DNA of 32,278 nucleotides, taken from Nocardioides lianchengensis (GTDB lineage: Bacteria > Actinomycetota > Actinomycetes > Propionibacteriales > Nocardioidaceae). Below, in pieces: positions 1-10,855 of this stretch. The stretch's first letter is position 1. Each line of letters begins with the position of its first letter. The stretch is from assembly GCF_900101465.1 (NCBI RefSeq), contig NZ_FMZM01000019.1, positions 1-32,278 on the forward strand, in the 5' to 3' direction. Below the pieces are notes generated by a model. It did not search any database, had not been told where the DNA came from, and saw only the letters and a program-made list of their open reading frames with translations. The position numbers were made by a program, and so were the translations under genes.

Positions 1-1149
1 GGCGGGGACCAGCTCATCGACCTCGGCGGCGACGGCACCCCCTACGTCCAAGACCTCTGCCTCGGCGAGCTCGCCATCGCCCGCCACACCCACCTCCTCT
101 CCACCCGCGCAGTGATGGCCGACGCCCTCGACCTGCGCCACCGCCTCCCCCAAACGTGGGCCATCGTCCAGACCCTCGCCTGCGAGGCGTGGGTCGCGTG
201 CCGGGTCGCGTCCATGACCCGCAAGCTGTCGTTCGACCAGGTCGCGCTGGTGGACGAGGCCGTAGCCCGGGCGATCGGCGGGTGTGCGCCCGGGCGGGTG
301 TTCCGCATCGTCGAGGCCAAGATCATCGAAACCGACACCGCCGCCCACACCGCCCGCATCGAAGAACAACGCCGCACCCGCACCGTCGTGCTGTCCCCGA
401 CCGACGACACCGGGCTGCGGATGCTGTTCGCCCGCCTCGAAGCCGGCGACGCCGCCTGGGTCGACGCGACCGTCGACCGGGTCGCCGACCTCCTCCACGA
501 TGACGCCGACCTACGTCAGGCTCATCACCCCGACCTGCCCGAGGACGTCACCAAGGCCGAGCTCCGCGCCATCGCGCTGGGCTGGCTGGCCCGACCCCAC
601 GACCTCGCCGCACTCCTCCAGTTCCTCGACCAGCAGGACGACGAACAGGCCAGCAAGACGCGGAAGCCGTCAGCGGTGCTGCACGTCCACCTCCACCAGG
701 CCGCCCTCGACACCGGCGTCGGCGTCGCCCGAGTCGAGGAGCTGGGGCCGCTGGTCCTGGACCAGGTCCGACTCCTCCTCGCCCACGCGAACGTGACGCT
801 GCGACCCGTGCTGGATCTGTCGGAGACCATCGCCGTCGACCGGCACGAGCACCCCACCATCGTCCGGGAGCGGACCGCGATCCTGATCCCAGCCGACGCG
901 TTCCCGCACTCCACGTCCGTCACGAGGCGGGTCGATCTGGATCACCCGACGCCCTACCTTGACCCCGACACCGGTGGACCACCCGGACAGACCGGTGACC
1001 ACGCCGCCGCACCCCTCACCCGACGACACCACCGAGCCAAGACCCACGCCGGCTACACCGTCGAACAAACAGGCCGGACCACCTTCGAATGGACGTCACC
1101 GCACGGACTGAAGCGCCGCGTCGACCCCACCGGCACCCACCCGAGCTAG
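1..1149 (+). CDS. DUF222 / 13E12-family HNH protein, 5'-truncated by the window edge
   Basis: The reading frame is open from base 1, so the N-terminus lies outside the window; 382 residues are visible. Most of this is the helical DUF222 region of the 13E12 repeat family. The last ~70 residues form an HNH-nuclease-like tail: DLDHPTPY, then GGPPGQTG, then PLTRRHHRAKTH and a WTSPHG end. The family is widespread in actinobacteria and is thought to bind or cut DNA; the function of this copy is unknown. The tail is odd because the family's central Asn (N before PL) is replaced by Ala (DHAAAPL), so nuclease activity may be lost. It belongs to the Cys-poor branch, unlike the second DUF222 gene at 25909, which has the zinc-binding Cys and the Asn. 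Its stop codon overlaps the stop of the putative convergent small gene at 1146. Confidence 0.85.
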   Translation, partial: GGDQLIDLGGDGTPYVQDLCLGELAIARHTHLLSTRAVMADALDLRHRLPQTWAIVQTLACEAWVACRVASMTRKLSFDQVALVDEAVARAIGGCAPGRVFRIVEAKIIETDTAAHTARIEEQRRTRTVVLSPTDDTGLRMLFARLEAGDAAWVDATVDRVADLLHDDADLRQAHHPDLPEDVTKAELRAIALGWLARPHDLAALLQFLDQQDDEQASKTRKPSAVLHVHLHQAALDTGVGVARVEELGPLVLDQVRLLLAHANVTLRPVLDLSETIAVDRHEHPTIVRERTAILIPADAFPHSTSVTRRVDLDHPTPYLDPDTGGPPGQTGDHAAAPLTRRHHRAKTHAGYTVEQTGRTTFEWTSPHGLKRRVDPTGTHPS

Positions 1150-1358
1150 CCGACCGACACCGCGCGGGCGGGGTAGGTCGAGCCGGGTCGCTGATCCAGG
1201 TGATGGTGACCGCCACAGATGACCAGCGGCCCCGGCGCCGCGGCCGGCGACCTGGGGTCCCGTTCCAGCACCGGGTCGTCGTCGACGCCACCGGACGCAG
1301 CCACCAGCACGACCACCGTCCCACCCACCGTCAGCGCCAGTAGTCCGATCCCGGCCAT
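1146..1358 (-). CDS. Possible small membrane-anchored peptide (70 aa), hypothetical
   Basis: This minus-strand frame gives a 70-residue product that starts at an ATG with a weak AGGT upstream. It opens with a convincing single hydrophobic segment (GIGLLALTVGGTVVVLVAA, residues 3-21), followed by an acidic then Pro/His-rich tail (GGVDDDPVLERDP, CGGHHHLD). The layout is N-in or signal-anchor like. It fills an otherwise empty 316-bp gap between two real genes and ends convergently with the DUF222 gene, the two TAG stops overlapping in one CTAG. I do not recognise a family. An in-frame TTG 24 bp upstream, directly after GGAGGGGG, is an alternative start, though the spacing looks too short. It could also be a chance frame in GC-rich DNA. 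Confidence 0.4.
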   Translation of the reverse strand: MAGIGLLALTVGGTVVVLVAASGGVDDDPVLERDPRSPAAAPGPLVICGGHHHLDQRPGSTYPARAVSVG

Positions 1359-1453
1359 GGTTCGACCTGCCGATCGACTCAACCCCCTCCGACGTGTGGG
1401 GCCCGCGCCGTTGCGGGACGGCCCAGACCAGCGGGGCGCGCCCACCCGTCGGC

Positions 1454-1459
1454 GAGGAT
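1454..1459 (+). promoter_or_regulatory. Candidate -10 (GAGGAT) or Shine-Dalgarno of the dehydrogenase
   Basis: GAGGAT ends exactly 6 nt before the ATG at 1466. It can be read as a degenerate -10 box of a leaderless transcript, matching the 6-nt spacing seen at other genes here, or as a purine-rich ribosome site. Sequence alone does not decide. Confidence 0.35.
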
Positions 1460-1465
1460 GGCCGG

Positions 1466-2320
1466 ATGACCGATCTCCCCACCGTCGCCCTGCTCGGCAC
1501 CGGCGCCATGGGCGCGGGCATGGCCCGCAACCTCGCCGCCGCCGGGATCGACCTCCGGGTCTGGAACCGCACGCCCGAGCGGGCCGCGCCACTCGCCGAC
1601 GTCGCGACCGTCGCAGCCACACCTGCGGAGGCGGTCGCGGGTGCCGACGTCCTCCTGACGATGCTGTACGACGCCGACAGCGTCCTCGAGGTCGTCTCCG
1701 GCCTGGGCGACGCGATCGCGCCCGGCACGACGTGGCTGCAGCAGAGCACGATCGGGGTCGCGGGCACCAACCAAGCGATCGCGCTGGCCGAGGAGCTCGG
1801 CCTGGTCCTCGTCGACGCCCCGGTGCTGGGCACCCGCAAGCCCGCCGAGGACGGCACCCTCACGGTCCTGGCGTCAGGTCCCGACGAGGTCGCCGACCAC
1901 GTCGCTCCGCTCCTCGACGCGATCGGCTCGCGCACCCTGTGGCTCGGCCCCGCCGGCGCCGGCACCCGACTGAAGCTCGCGGCGAACGCCTGGGTCCTCA
2001 CGGTCGTCGAGGGCCTCGCCGAGTCGCTGGCGCTGACCCGCGACCTCGGACTCGACCCGGCCCTGTTCCTCGACGCGGTGCAGGGCAGCGCGGTCGACGC
2101 GCCGTACCTCCGGCTGAAGGGGGAGGCGATGCTCAGCGGTGCGCTCGACCCGTCCTTCGCGCTCAGCGGGGCGGTCAAGGACGCCGACCTGATCCTGGCC
2201 GCCGCCCGGGCCGCGGGCACCGAGCTCGCGGTGCTGCCCGGGGTCCGCGAGCACCTCGCCCGCGGGGTCGAGGCCGGGCACGGCGACCGCGACATGGCGG
2301 CGACGTACCTGGCTCACTGA
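1466..2320 (+). CDS. NAD(P)-dependent beta-hydroxyacid dehydrogenase (3-HIBADH / 6PGDH family)
   Basis: This is a 284-residue cytoplasmic oxidoreductase. The N-terminal Rossmann fold carries the dinucleotide motif GTGAMGAGMA near residue 10, followed by VWNRTPERA, the usual NADP-leaning turn. The family substrate signature is present as DAPVLGTRKPAEDGTLTV around residue 115, and the catalytic Lys is in RLKLAANAW near residue 170. Keeping this Lys argues for a beta-hydroxyacid dehydrogenase rather than an imine reductase, where it is usually replaced. The C-terminal helical domain is complete. The substrate (3-hydroxyisobutyrate, tartronate semialdehyde or another) cannot be told from sequence. 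The start was placed at MTDLPTVALLG because the ~24 residues upstream are low-complexity shadow sequence. The gene ends convergently with the LysR gene, overlapping it by 7 bp. Confidence 0.85.
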   Translation: MTDLPTVALLGTGAMGAGMARNLAAAGIDLRVWNRTPERAAPLADVATVAATPAEAVAGADVLLTMLYDADSVLEVVSGLGDAIAPGTTWLQQSTIGVAGTNQAIALAEELGLVLVDAPVLGTRKPAEDGTLTVLASGPDEVADHVAPLLDAIGSRTLWLGPAGAGTRLKLAANAWVLTVVEGLAESLALTRDLGLDPALFLDAVQGSAVDAPYLRLKGEAMLSGALDPSFALSGAVKDADLILAAARAAGTELAVLPGVREHLARGVEAGHGDRDMAATYLAH

Positions 2321-3183
2321 GCCCACCCGCGCACGAACTCCAGGAACCGTGCCGCCGCCGGGGCGAGGTCGCGGTCCGCCCGCCAGGTCAGCCCGACCGT
2401 ACGCCGGGCCGCGGCGGCCGCGACCGGCACGCCGACCGTGCCCGAGGCGCCGGCGAACTGCTCGGGCACGACCGCCACCCCGAGCCCCGCGGCCACCAGT
2501 CCCTCGATGGTGGCCAGGTCCGCGCTCTCGAACGAGACCCGCGGGGTCACCCCGGCCGCGTCGAGCAGCCCGTCGACCAGCGCCCGGTGCCCGAAGCCGG
2601 TGGGCGTCGTCACCAGCTCCTCGTCGGCGAGCTCCGCCAGCCGCACCCGGCGCCGCGAGCGCAGCCGGTGCCCCGGGGGTACGACGAGGACCAGCCGCTC
2701 CTCCTGCAGCGGCAGCCAGGCGTACGACGGGCCCGGCCGCGGCGAGATGATCGCGACCTCGGAGAGGCCGGCGTCCAGGTCGCGCAGCATCTCGTGCGCC
2801 GGCTCCTGGCGCAGCTCGACGCGCACCGCCGGTGCCACGGCATGGAAGTCCCCGAGCACCCGCGGCACCAGGGACGTCGCCATCGAGTCCAGGAAAGCCA
2901 GTCGGACCGTCCCCGTGTCCGGGTCCAGCCGCGCCCGCAGCTCGGCGCGGAGCCGGGCGTGCCGGACGGTCAGGTCACGGGCGGCTGCGACGACCAGTGC
3001 TCCGTCGGGGTTGACCCGGACGCCGTCCGGCACCCGCTCCAGCAGCCGCGCGCCCAACTCGCCCTCGACCCGGGCGAGCGCGCGGGACAGGGTCGGCTGC
3101 GGAACGCCGAGCACGGCGGCGGCCTCGGTCACGTGCTCGTGCTCGGCGACCACCAGCAGCCACTCCAGGTCCCGGATCATCAT
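2314..3183 (-). CDS. LysR-family transcriptional regulator
   Basis: A 289-residue LysR regulator. The N-terminal winged helix-turn-helix covers about residues 1-60, with the recognition region VTEAAAVLGVPQPTLSRALARVE-like, followed by the periplasmic-binding-protein-like effector domain to about residue 285. It lies back to back with the MFS exporter gene, starts 71 bp apart. The same LysR/MFS arrangement occurs in E. coli as ynfL-ynfM, so this protein probably controls the exporter and itself from the shared intergenic region; the inducer is unknown. The start is the first of two adjacent ATG codons, because a clear -10 box (TACGAT) ends 6 nt upstream. A longer frame exists upstream but would run through that promoter. 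Confidence 0.88.
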   Translation of the reverse strand: MMIRDLEWLLVVAEHEHVTEAAAVLGVPQPTLSRALARVEGELGARLLERVPDGVRVNPDGALVVAAARDLTVRHARLRAELRARLDPDTGTVRLAFLDSMATSLVPRVLGDFHAVAPAVRVELRQEPAHEMLRDLDAGLSEVAIISPRPGPSYAWLPLQEERLVLVVPPGHRLRSRRRVRLAELADEELVTTPTGFGHRALVDGLLDAAGVTPRVSFESADLATIEGLVAAGLGVAVVPEQFAGASGTVGVPVAAAAARRTVGLTWRADRDLAPAAARFLEFVRGWAQ

Positions 3184-3189
3184 GCGCTG

Positions 3190-3195
3190 ATCGTA
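3190..3195 (-). promoter_or_regulatory. -10 box of leaderless LysR gene
   Basis: TACGAT on the minus strand ends 6 nt before the ATG at 3183, leaving no room for a Shine-Dalgarno sequence. This is the classic actinobacterial leaderless arrangement. Confidence 0.6.
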
Positions 3196-4464
3196 TCGAG
3201 ATCCAGCGAGTGACACATTGGACGCATCACGCGCATCCGAGCAGGATGGAGCGAGTGACCGCCGTACTCGACCAGCCCACCGGCTACCTCAGCGGCAGCG
3301 CCGAGCACCGCCGGGTGTCGATCGCGCTGTTCGCGGCGGGCGTGACCACGTTCGCCCTGCTCTACAGCACCCAGGCCCTGCTCCCCGAGCTCGCCCGGTC
3401 CTTCGACGTCAGCGCCGCGCAGAGCACGCTCTCGCTCTCGCTCACCACGGCCGGGCTGGGCGTCGCCCTGCTGGTCGCCGGCACCCTCTCCGAGGTCGTC
3501 GGCCGGACTCCGCTCATCCACACGGCGGTGTTCGCCGCCGGCGTGGTGGCCGTGCTCTGCGCGCTCGCGCCGACCTGGCACACCCTGCTCGCGCTCCGGC
3601 TGGTCGAGGGCATCACCCTCGCCGGGCTGCCGGCCGTCGCGACGGCGTACCTGCGTGAGGAGCTGCACCCCTCGCTCCACGCCCGCGCCGCCGGGCTGTA
3701 CGTCGGCGGCACCGCGCTGGGCGGCATGGTCGGCCGGCTGCTGCCGGGGGCGGTCGCGGAGGTCGCTGGCTGGCGGTGGGCGCTGGCCGCCGTGGCCGCG
3801 CTGGCGCTCGGCTGCGCGGTCGTGGTCCGGGTGCTGCTGCCGCCGTCGCGGCACTTCCGGGCGGTCGCGCCCGGTCAGGGCCGGCTGCTGGCGATGACCC
3901 GGCGCGCGCTGACCGATCCGGGCCTGCTGGCGCTCTACGGCATCGGCGGCTGTGCGATGGGCGCCTTCATCGCCGTCTCGAACGCCCTCGGCTTCCGGCT
4001 CGCCGGGGCGCCCTTCGACCTCGGCCTGGGCGCGGCCAGCCTGGTCTTCCTCGTCTACCCGATCGGCAGCCTCAGCGCCGCCCTCGCCGGCCGGCTGGCG
4101 GAGCGGTTCGGGCGCCGGGCCGTCGTCCCGGCCGGCTGCGCGGTCGGCCTCGCGGGCGTGCTGCTGACGCTGCCCGACCGGCTGCCGGCCGTGGTCGCCG
4201 GACTGGCCCTGCTGACCGCGGGGTTCTTCGTGATCCACGGGGTCGCGAGCGGCTGGGTCCCCGCCCGGGCGCACGCCGGCGGCGTCGGGGCGGGGCAGGC
4301 GGCCTCGCTCTACCTGTTCGCCTACTACCTCGGCTCGTCGGTCTTCGGCGGCCTGGCCGGCCACGTCTGGTCGGCCGGCGGCTGGTCCGGCGTCGCCGCG
4401 ATGTCGGGCGGGCTCCTGGTGGCGACCGGGTTGCTCGCGCAGGTGCTCCGTCGTACGCCGGTCC

Positions 4465-6695
<2,231 letters not shown>

Positions 6696-6699
<4 letters not shown>

Positions 6700-7874
6700 G
6701 GGGCGCCCCGCTCGGCGGCGGGGAGCCGCACGGTGACGACCGCTCCGCCGTCGGCGCCCGGGCGCAGCTCGACCGTGCCGCCCCAGCGCCGCGCGATCGT
6801 GGTCGCGGCGGACAACCCCAGCCCGGCCCCCTGGGCCTGGAGCGCGCGGGCGTTGGACCCGCGGTAGAACGGCTGGCCGACGGCGTGCTCCTCGTGCTCG
6901 GGCACCCCGACGCCGGTGTCGGCGACCACGACCGTGACCCGCGACGAGCGGCGCTCCACGGTGACCGTGACCCGGTCGTCCGGCCCGGAGAACTTCACCG
7001 CGTTGCTCAGCACCCGGTCCAGAAGCTCGCGCAGGTCCTCGGCGGGCACCACCACCAGCGGTACGCCGGGGCCTGCCTCGTGCACGTCGACCCGGGCGGC
7101 CGCCGTACCCAGGGAGGCGACGCAGGTCCGGGCCACCGCGGCGGCGTCGGCCGGCCCGATCCGGGCGGTGTCGACCCGCGACTGCGGGGTCGCGACGTCG
7201 CCGAGGGTGGTCACGTTGGCGCTGAGCTCCAGCAGCCGGGCCAGGTTGGGCTCCATCCGGGCCACCAGCCGACCGACCGGGACGGGCAGCTCCTCGGCCA
7301 GGTCGGCCAGCATCTCCACGCCCGCGCTCAGGGCGGCCAGCGGGGTCCGCAGCTCGTGGTTGAGGACGGTCAGCAGCTCGCTGCGCAGCTCGTCGTACCG
7401 GGCCCGGGCCTCCTGCGCCGGGGTCCGCTGGTGGCCGTGGGTCGCCTCGAGGGCCGACCCCAGCTCGGCGGCGGCCTGCCGGAGGACGACGTGGTCCGCG
7501 CGCGTCCACGCGCGCGGGGCGACGGTGAAGACCATCAGGGCGTGCCGCTCGCCGCCGACGAAGAACGGGGCTCCGCCGAGGGCGCCCCGGATCCGCACGG
7601 AGCCGAGGGGGCCGGCCGCGGGCAGGGTCGGGTTGCCGAGCCAGACGCCGCCGTTCTCGCCGGCGCTGCGGCTCAGCGACTCGGCGAACGCGCCGGGCGG
7701 CTGCACCCAGCAGTCGTCGACCTGGAGCAGGTGTGCGCTCAGCTCGGTCGCGGTCGCCACGATCTCCGCGTGCGTGATCAACGGCGTGCCCGCGACCCCG
7801 TCCGGACCGAGGACGGTACGCAGCAGCGCCCGGGCAGCCTCCTCCCCCGGTGGGGCTCCCGCGCGCACGTCCAT
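6696..7874 (-). CDS. Sensor histidine kinase with N-terminal GAF-like domain (cytoplasmic)
   Basis: A 392-residue soluble kinase. Residues about 30-145 resemble a GAF sensor (ITHAEIVATATELSAHLLQ, later HALMVFTVAPRAWTRADHVVLRQAAAELGSAL-type helices). HisKA carries His173 in LNHELRTPLAAL. HATPase_c has Asn291 in the N-box (LSNAVKFS), the G1 box ADTGVGVP and the G2 box GAGLGLS. There is no membrane segment, so it senses a cytoplasmic cue or partner. It is the first gene of a two-gene operon with the hybrid kinase and overlaps it by 4 bp. The ATG start has no ribosome site, but GAACCT ends 6 nt before it, consistent with leaderless expression. It is divergent from the cobalamin riboswitch and cbtB, 235 bp away. 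Confidence 0.87.
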
Positions 7875-7952
7875 GACCGGAGGTTCGGCAGGTTCGGGAC
7901 CGATGTGAGGGCTGTGACGCGGACGACCTGCCGCAGCTTCCTCGGGATGCCC

Positions 7953-7958
7953 TAGGCT
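7953..7958 (+). promoter_or_regulatory. -10 box of the cbtB-cbtA-cobT-cobS transcript
   Basis: TAGGCT sits just upstream of the first conserved riboswitch bases. The same hexamer occurs at the start of the second B12 riboswitch. I see no convincing -35 box. Confidence 0.55.
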
Positions 7959-7961
7959 GCG

Positions 7962-8105
7962 TCCGCGGGCACGAGGAAGCCGGTGGGAATCCGGCACAGT
8001 CGCGCTACTGTGACACCGCCTCCGAGCGATCGGACGGGCGGTGGAGTCAGACCCGAAGGTCCGCTTCCACCCCATCGAACAGGGACGCAGCTATCCCTGA
8101 GGAGG
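7962..8105 (+). ncRNA. Cobalamin (AdoCbl-type) riboswitch upstream of cbtB
   Basis: The conserved cobalamin-riboswitch core is readable: GAAGCCGGTG, then GAATCCGGCACAG, CGCTACTGTGA, and later GTCAGACC. Just past the core, AGGGA (8081-8085) can pair with TCCCT (8094-8098). This hairpin stands 2 nt before the Shine-Dalgarno GGAGG (8101-8105) of cbtB. The placement suggests translational control, with bound B12 hiding the ribosome site of the cobalt-transport and cobT/cobS operon. Exact ends were judged by eye. Confidence 0.92.
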
Positions 8106-8109
8106 CAAC

Positions 8110-8325
8110 ATGTCGCAGTCGACCGCCGTGCCCGGCGCCGAGGTCCAGGTCCCGACCATCCCCGTCCGCGAGATCGCCCCGTGGGCGCTCTTCTTCGGGC
8201 TGCTCGGGCTTCTCACGCTCTTCTTCATCAGCGCCGACCAGGGCGCCATCTCCATCCCGTCGGGCAACGCGATCCACGAGTGGGTCCACGACGGGCGTCA
8301 CCTCCTCGGCTACCCCTGCCACTGA
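8110..8325 (+). CDS. cbtB: CbtB, small subunit of predicted cobalt transporter
   Basis: A 71-residue protein of the CbtB family. It has a single transmembrane helix (IAPWALFFGLLGLLTLFFIS, about residues 23-42) and a short C-terminal tail rich in possible metal ligands (HEWVHDGRH, then a terminal CH). The family is known from B12-riboswitch regulons and is predicted to work with CbtA in cobalt uptake for cobalamin synthesis. The GGAGG ribosome site lies 4 nt before the ATG, directly after the riboswitch hairpin. It is followed after 13 bp by cbtA. Confidence 0.92.
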   Translation: MSQSTAVPGAEVQVPTIPVREIAPWALFFGLLGLLTLFFISADQGAISIPSGNAIHEWVHDGRHLLGYPCH

Positions 8326-8338
8326 GCGGGGCCACGTC

Positions 8339-9109
8339 GTGACTGCGCGCAACTTCCTGGTCCGCGGCCTGCTGATCGGCCTGTTGGCGGGCTTCGCCTC
8401 CTTCCTCGTCGCCCACCAGGTCGGCGAGCCCCACGTCGAGCGGGCCATCGCCCTCGAGGAGGCCAACGCGGCCGCCGCGGACGAGCCGACCCATGCCGAC
8501 GAGCATGCCGACGAGGGCACGTCCGTCTCGCGGCCGAACCAGCGCACCTGGGGCCTGCTCACCGGGACCCTCGCCGTCGGCCTCGCGGTCGGCGGCCTGG
8601 TCGCCCTGGTCGCGGCCGGCACGGTCGGTCGCCTGGGTCGTCTCTCCCCCGGGCAGTCCACCGCGGTGGTCAGCCTGGTCGGCTTCGTCGCCGTGGCCCT
8701 GGTGCCGTTCCTGAAGTACCCCGCCACGCCACCGGCCGTCGGCAGCGGTGACACCATCGGCGACCGGACGAGCTGGTTCTTCGGCTTCGTGCTGATCTCG
8801 GTCGCGGTCGCCGCCCTCGCCTCGCTGCTCGCGGTGCGGCTCGCCGCCGACGTCAGCACGTACGTCGGGGTCGTGTCGGGCGCGGGTCTCTACCTGGTCG
8901 TGATGGTCGCCGCCGGGCTGCTGATGCCGACGGTCAACGAGGTGGGCGACTTCCCGGCCGACGAGCTCTGGTTCTTCCGCCGCGCCTCGCTGCTCACCCT
9001 GGTGGCCCTGTGGGGCGTGATCGGGGTCGGCCTCACGGGTCTGGTGGCTCGGCTGCACGGCCAGACGTCCGCGGTCCGGGCGCGGCGCGAGCTGGCCGCC
9101 AGCCTGTGA
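8339..9109 (+). CDS. cbtA: CbtA, predicted cobalt transporter
   Basis: A 256-residue membrane protein of the CbtA family with about five hydrophobic helices; the first is FLVRGLLIGLLAGFASFLVA, near residues 5-24. A His/Glu/Asp-rich extracytoplasmic loop follows (THADEHADEGT, about residues 56-66), which could collect Co2+. The family has five predicted helices, conserved His residues and frequent B12-riboswitch control, all consistent with cobalt import. The start is a GTG 13 bp after cbtB. Its TGA overlaps the cobT start (GTGA), tying import to lower-ligand assembly in one operon. Confidence 0.9.
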   Translation: MTARNFLVRGLLIGLLAGFASFLVAHQVGEPHVERAIALEEANAAAADEPTHADEHADEGTSVSRPNQRTWGLLTGTLAVGLAVGGLVALVAAGTVGRLGRLSPGQSTAVVSLVGFVAVALVPFLKYPATPPAVGSGDTIGDRTSWFFGFVLISVAVAALASLLAVRLAADVSTYVGVVSGAGLYLVVMVAAGLLMPTVNEVGDFPADELWFFRRASLLTLVALWGVIGVGLTGLVARLHGQTSAVRARRELAASL

Positions 9110-10137
9110 CGTCCCCGGCCGCGATCCGTCGGCCCTCGCCCGTCGTCCGGGCCGAGGCGACGCGACGCCTGGAGTCCCTCGCCACCCCGGCGGGGGCGCT
9201 CGGACGGCTCGGTGACCTGGCGGTCTGGCTGGCCGCGGCGCAGGGCGTCGTCCCGCCCCGCGAGCTCGACGACGTCCGGCTGGTCATCTTCGCGGGCGAC
9301 CACGGCGTCGCGTCGTACGGCGTCTCGGCGTACCCGCCGGCCATCACGCCCGCCATGGTCCGCACCTTCGTCGCGGGTCGGGCCGGCGTGAACGCGCTGG
9401 CCCGCGCCCACGGCGTGCACGTGCGCGTCCTCGACCTCGGCGTCGACGACGACCTGGCCGGGGTGCCGGAGTCCGTCGGCGAACGCAAGGTACGGCGAGG
9501 CTCGGGGGCGATCCACCGCACCGACGCCCTCACCGCCGAGGAGACCCGGCGCGCGCTCGCCGCCGGGGCCGAGGTGGCGGCCGAGGAGATCGCCGCCGGC
9601 GGCCAGCTGCTGCTGAGCGGCGACATGGGCATCGGCAACACCACCCCGGCCGCGGCGCTGGTCGCGGCCGGCCTGGGCCTGCCCGCCGACGAGGTGGTGG
9701 GCCGCGGGACCGGGGTCGACGACGCCGGGCTGGCGCGCAAGACCGAGGTCCTCGACGCCGCGCTGCGCCGGGCGGGCGACCGCGCCGACGACCCGGTCGA
9801 GACCCTGACCGCGCTCGGCAGCGCCGACCTGGCCGCGACGACGGGCTACCTGCTGGAGGCCGCGCGCCGCGGCGTGCCCGTGCTGCTCGATGGGCTGATG
9901 TCGGTCGCCTGCGCGTTGACGGCGGACCGGATCGACCCGGGCGCGGCGGCTTGGTTCGCCGCCGGCCACCGCTCGACCGAGCCGGCCCAGTCCCTGGCGC
10001 TGGACAAGCTCGGCCTGGAGCCGGTGCTCGACCTGGGGCTGCGGCTCGGCGAGGGCTCCGGGGCCGTCGCCGCGGTCCCGGTGCTGCGCTCGGCCGTGGC
10101 CCTGCTGCGCGACGTGGCGCTGCTGTCCGAGCTGTGA
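9106..10137 (+). CDS. cobT: Nicotinate-nucleotide:dimethylbenzimidazole phosphoribosyltransferase CobT
   Basis: A 343-residue enzyme that joins 5,6-dimethylbenzimidazole to nicotinate mononucleotide to give alpha-ribazole 5'-phosphate, the lower-loop precursor. Family motifs seen: TPAGALGRLGDLA near residue 27, FAGDHGV near 61, SGDMGIGNTTPA near 168, and GEGSGA near the C-terminus, whose Glu316 aligns with the catalytic Glu of Salmonella CobT. Length is normal. The GTG start overlaps the cbtA stop and the gene's TGA overlaps the cobS start, so cbtA, cobT and cobS are translationally linked. No bluB for DMB synthesis is present in the window. Confidence 0.95.
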   Translation: MTSPAAIRRPSPVVRAEATRRLESLATPAGALGRLGDLAVWLAAAQGVVPPRELDDVRLVIFAGDHGVASYGVSAYPPAITPAMVRTFVAGRAGVNALARAHGVHVRVLDLGVDDDLAGVPESVGERKVRRGSGAIHRTDALTAEETRRALAAGAEVAAEEIAAGGQLLLSGDMGIGNTTPAAALVAAGLGLPADEVVGRGTGVDDAGLARKTEVLDAALRRAGDRADDPVETLTALGSADLAATTGYLLEAARRGVPVLLDGLMSVACALTADRIDPGAAAWFAAGHRSTEPAQSLALDKLGLEPVLDLGLRLGEGSGAVAAVPVLRSAVALLRDVALLSEL

Positions 10138-10832
10138 GCGACGCCTGGCGGCTCGCCGTCGGGACGCTCACGGCGCTGCCGGTGCGGTCCCCCGGCCGGG
10201 TCGACCCGACCGTCGCCGGGCGGGCGATGCTGCTGGCCCCGCTGGCCGTCCTCCCGCTGGGCGCGCTGGTCACCGCGGTGCTGCTGCTCGGCGACCTGGC
10301 CGGCCTGCCGCCGCTCGCCGTGGCCTTCGTGGCGGTCGGCGCCCTCGCGGCCGGCAGCCGAGCGCTGCACTGGGACGGCCTGTCCGACGTGGCCGACGGC
10401 CTGACCGCGTCGTACGACGCCGCGCGCTCGCTCGCGGTCATGAAGTCGGGCACGTCCGGCCCGGCCGGGGTCGTCGCGACCGTCGTCGTGCTCGGGATCC
10501 AGGTCGCCGCGCTGGCCGCGCTCGGCACCTCGACCCGGGGCGCGCTGCTGGCCGGGCTGCTGGTCTGCCTGTCCCGCTGCGCCCTCTGGATCGCCTGCTG
10601 CTCGCGCGTGCCCGCGGCCCGGACCGACGGGCTCGGCCTGGTCTACACGCGGACGGTGCCACTACCGCTCGCCGTGCTCGGCGGGCTGCTGCTGTCGGTC
10701 GCCGGCGGGGTGGCGGTGGTGCTGCTGGTCCGTCGTACCGTCGCGCGCTTCGGGGGCGTCACCGGCGACGTGCTGGGCGCATCGATCGAGGTCGCGCTCG
10801 CCGTCACCCTGCTGGGGTGGTCGTGGGTCTAG
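10134..10832 (+). CDS. cobS: Adenosylcobinamide-GDP ribazoletransferase (cobalamin synthase) CobS
   Basis: A 232-residue membrane enzyme that condenses adenosylcobinamide-GDP with alpha-ribazole (phosphate), the last joining step of cobalamin synthesis. It opens with the typical LAVGTLTALPV and has the signature HWDGLSDVADGL near residue 77, whose Asp residues bind Mg2+. KSGTSGPAGV follows, then several hydrophobic helices. The first residues overlap the end of cobT through GTGA. It is a little shorter than many family members (~245-255) but looks complete. It ends convergently 23 bp from cobU with no obvious terminator. Confidence 0.93.
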   Translation: MSDAWRLAVGTLTALPVRSPGRVDPTVAGRAMLLAPLAVLPLGALVTAVLLLGDLAGLPPLAVAFVAVGALAAGSRALHWDGLSDVADGLTASYDAARSLAVMKSGTSGPAGVVATVVVLGIQVAALAALGTSTRGALLAGLLVCLSRCALWIACCSRVPAARTDGLGLVYTRTVPLPLAVLGGLLLSVAGGVAVVLLVRRTVARFGGVTGDVLGASIEVALAVTLLGWSWV

Positions 10833-10855
10833 CGCGCCGGGCCACCCGAGGACCG

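Noticed and set aside
1219..3213. 664-codon plus-strand frame over the dehydrogenase and LysR genes
   Set aside because: Out-of-frame and Arg-rich; two recognisable genes occupy the region.
6700..7509. N-terminal extension of the hybrid kinase to 1014 residues
   Set aside because: The extra 270 residues are shadow sequence over the upstream kinase; the GTGA overlap at 6699 gives the natural start just before TM1.
10833..10855. Terminator between cobS and cobU
   Set aside because: The 23-bp gap has no hairpin with a convincing stem or T-run.
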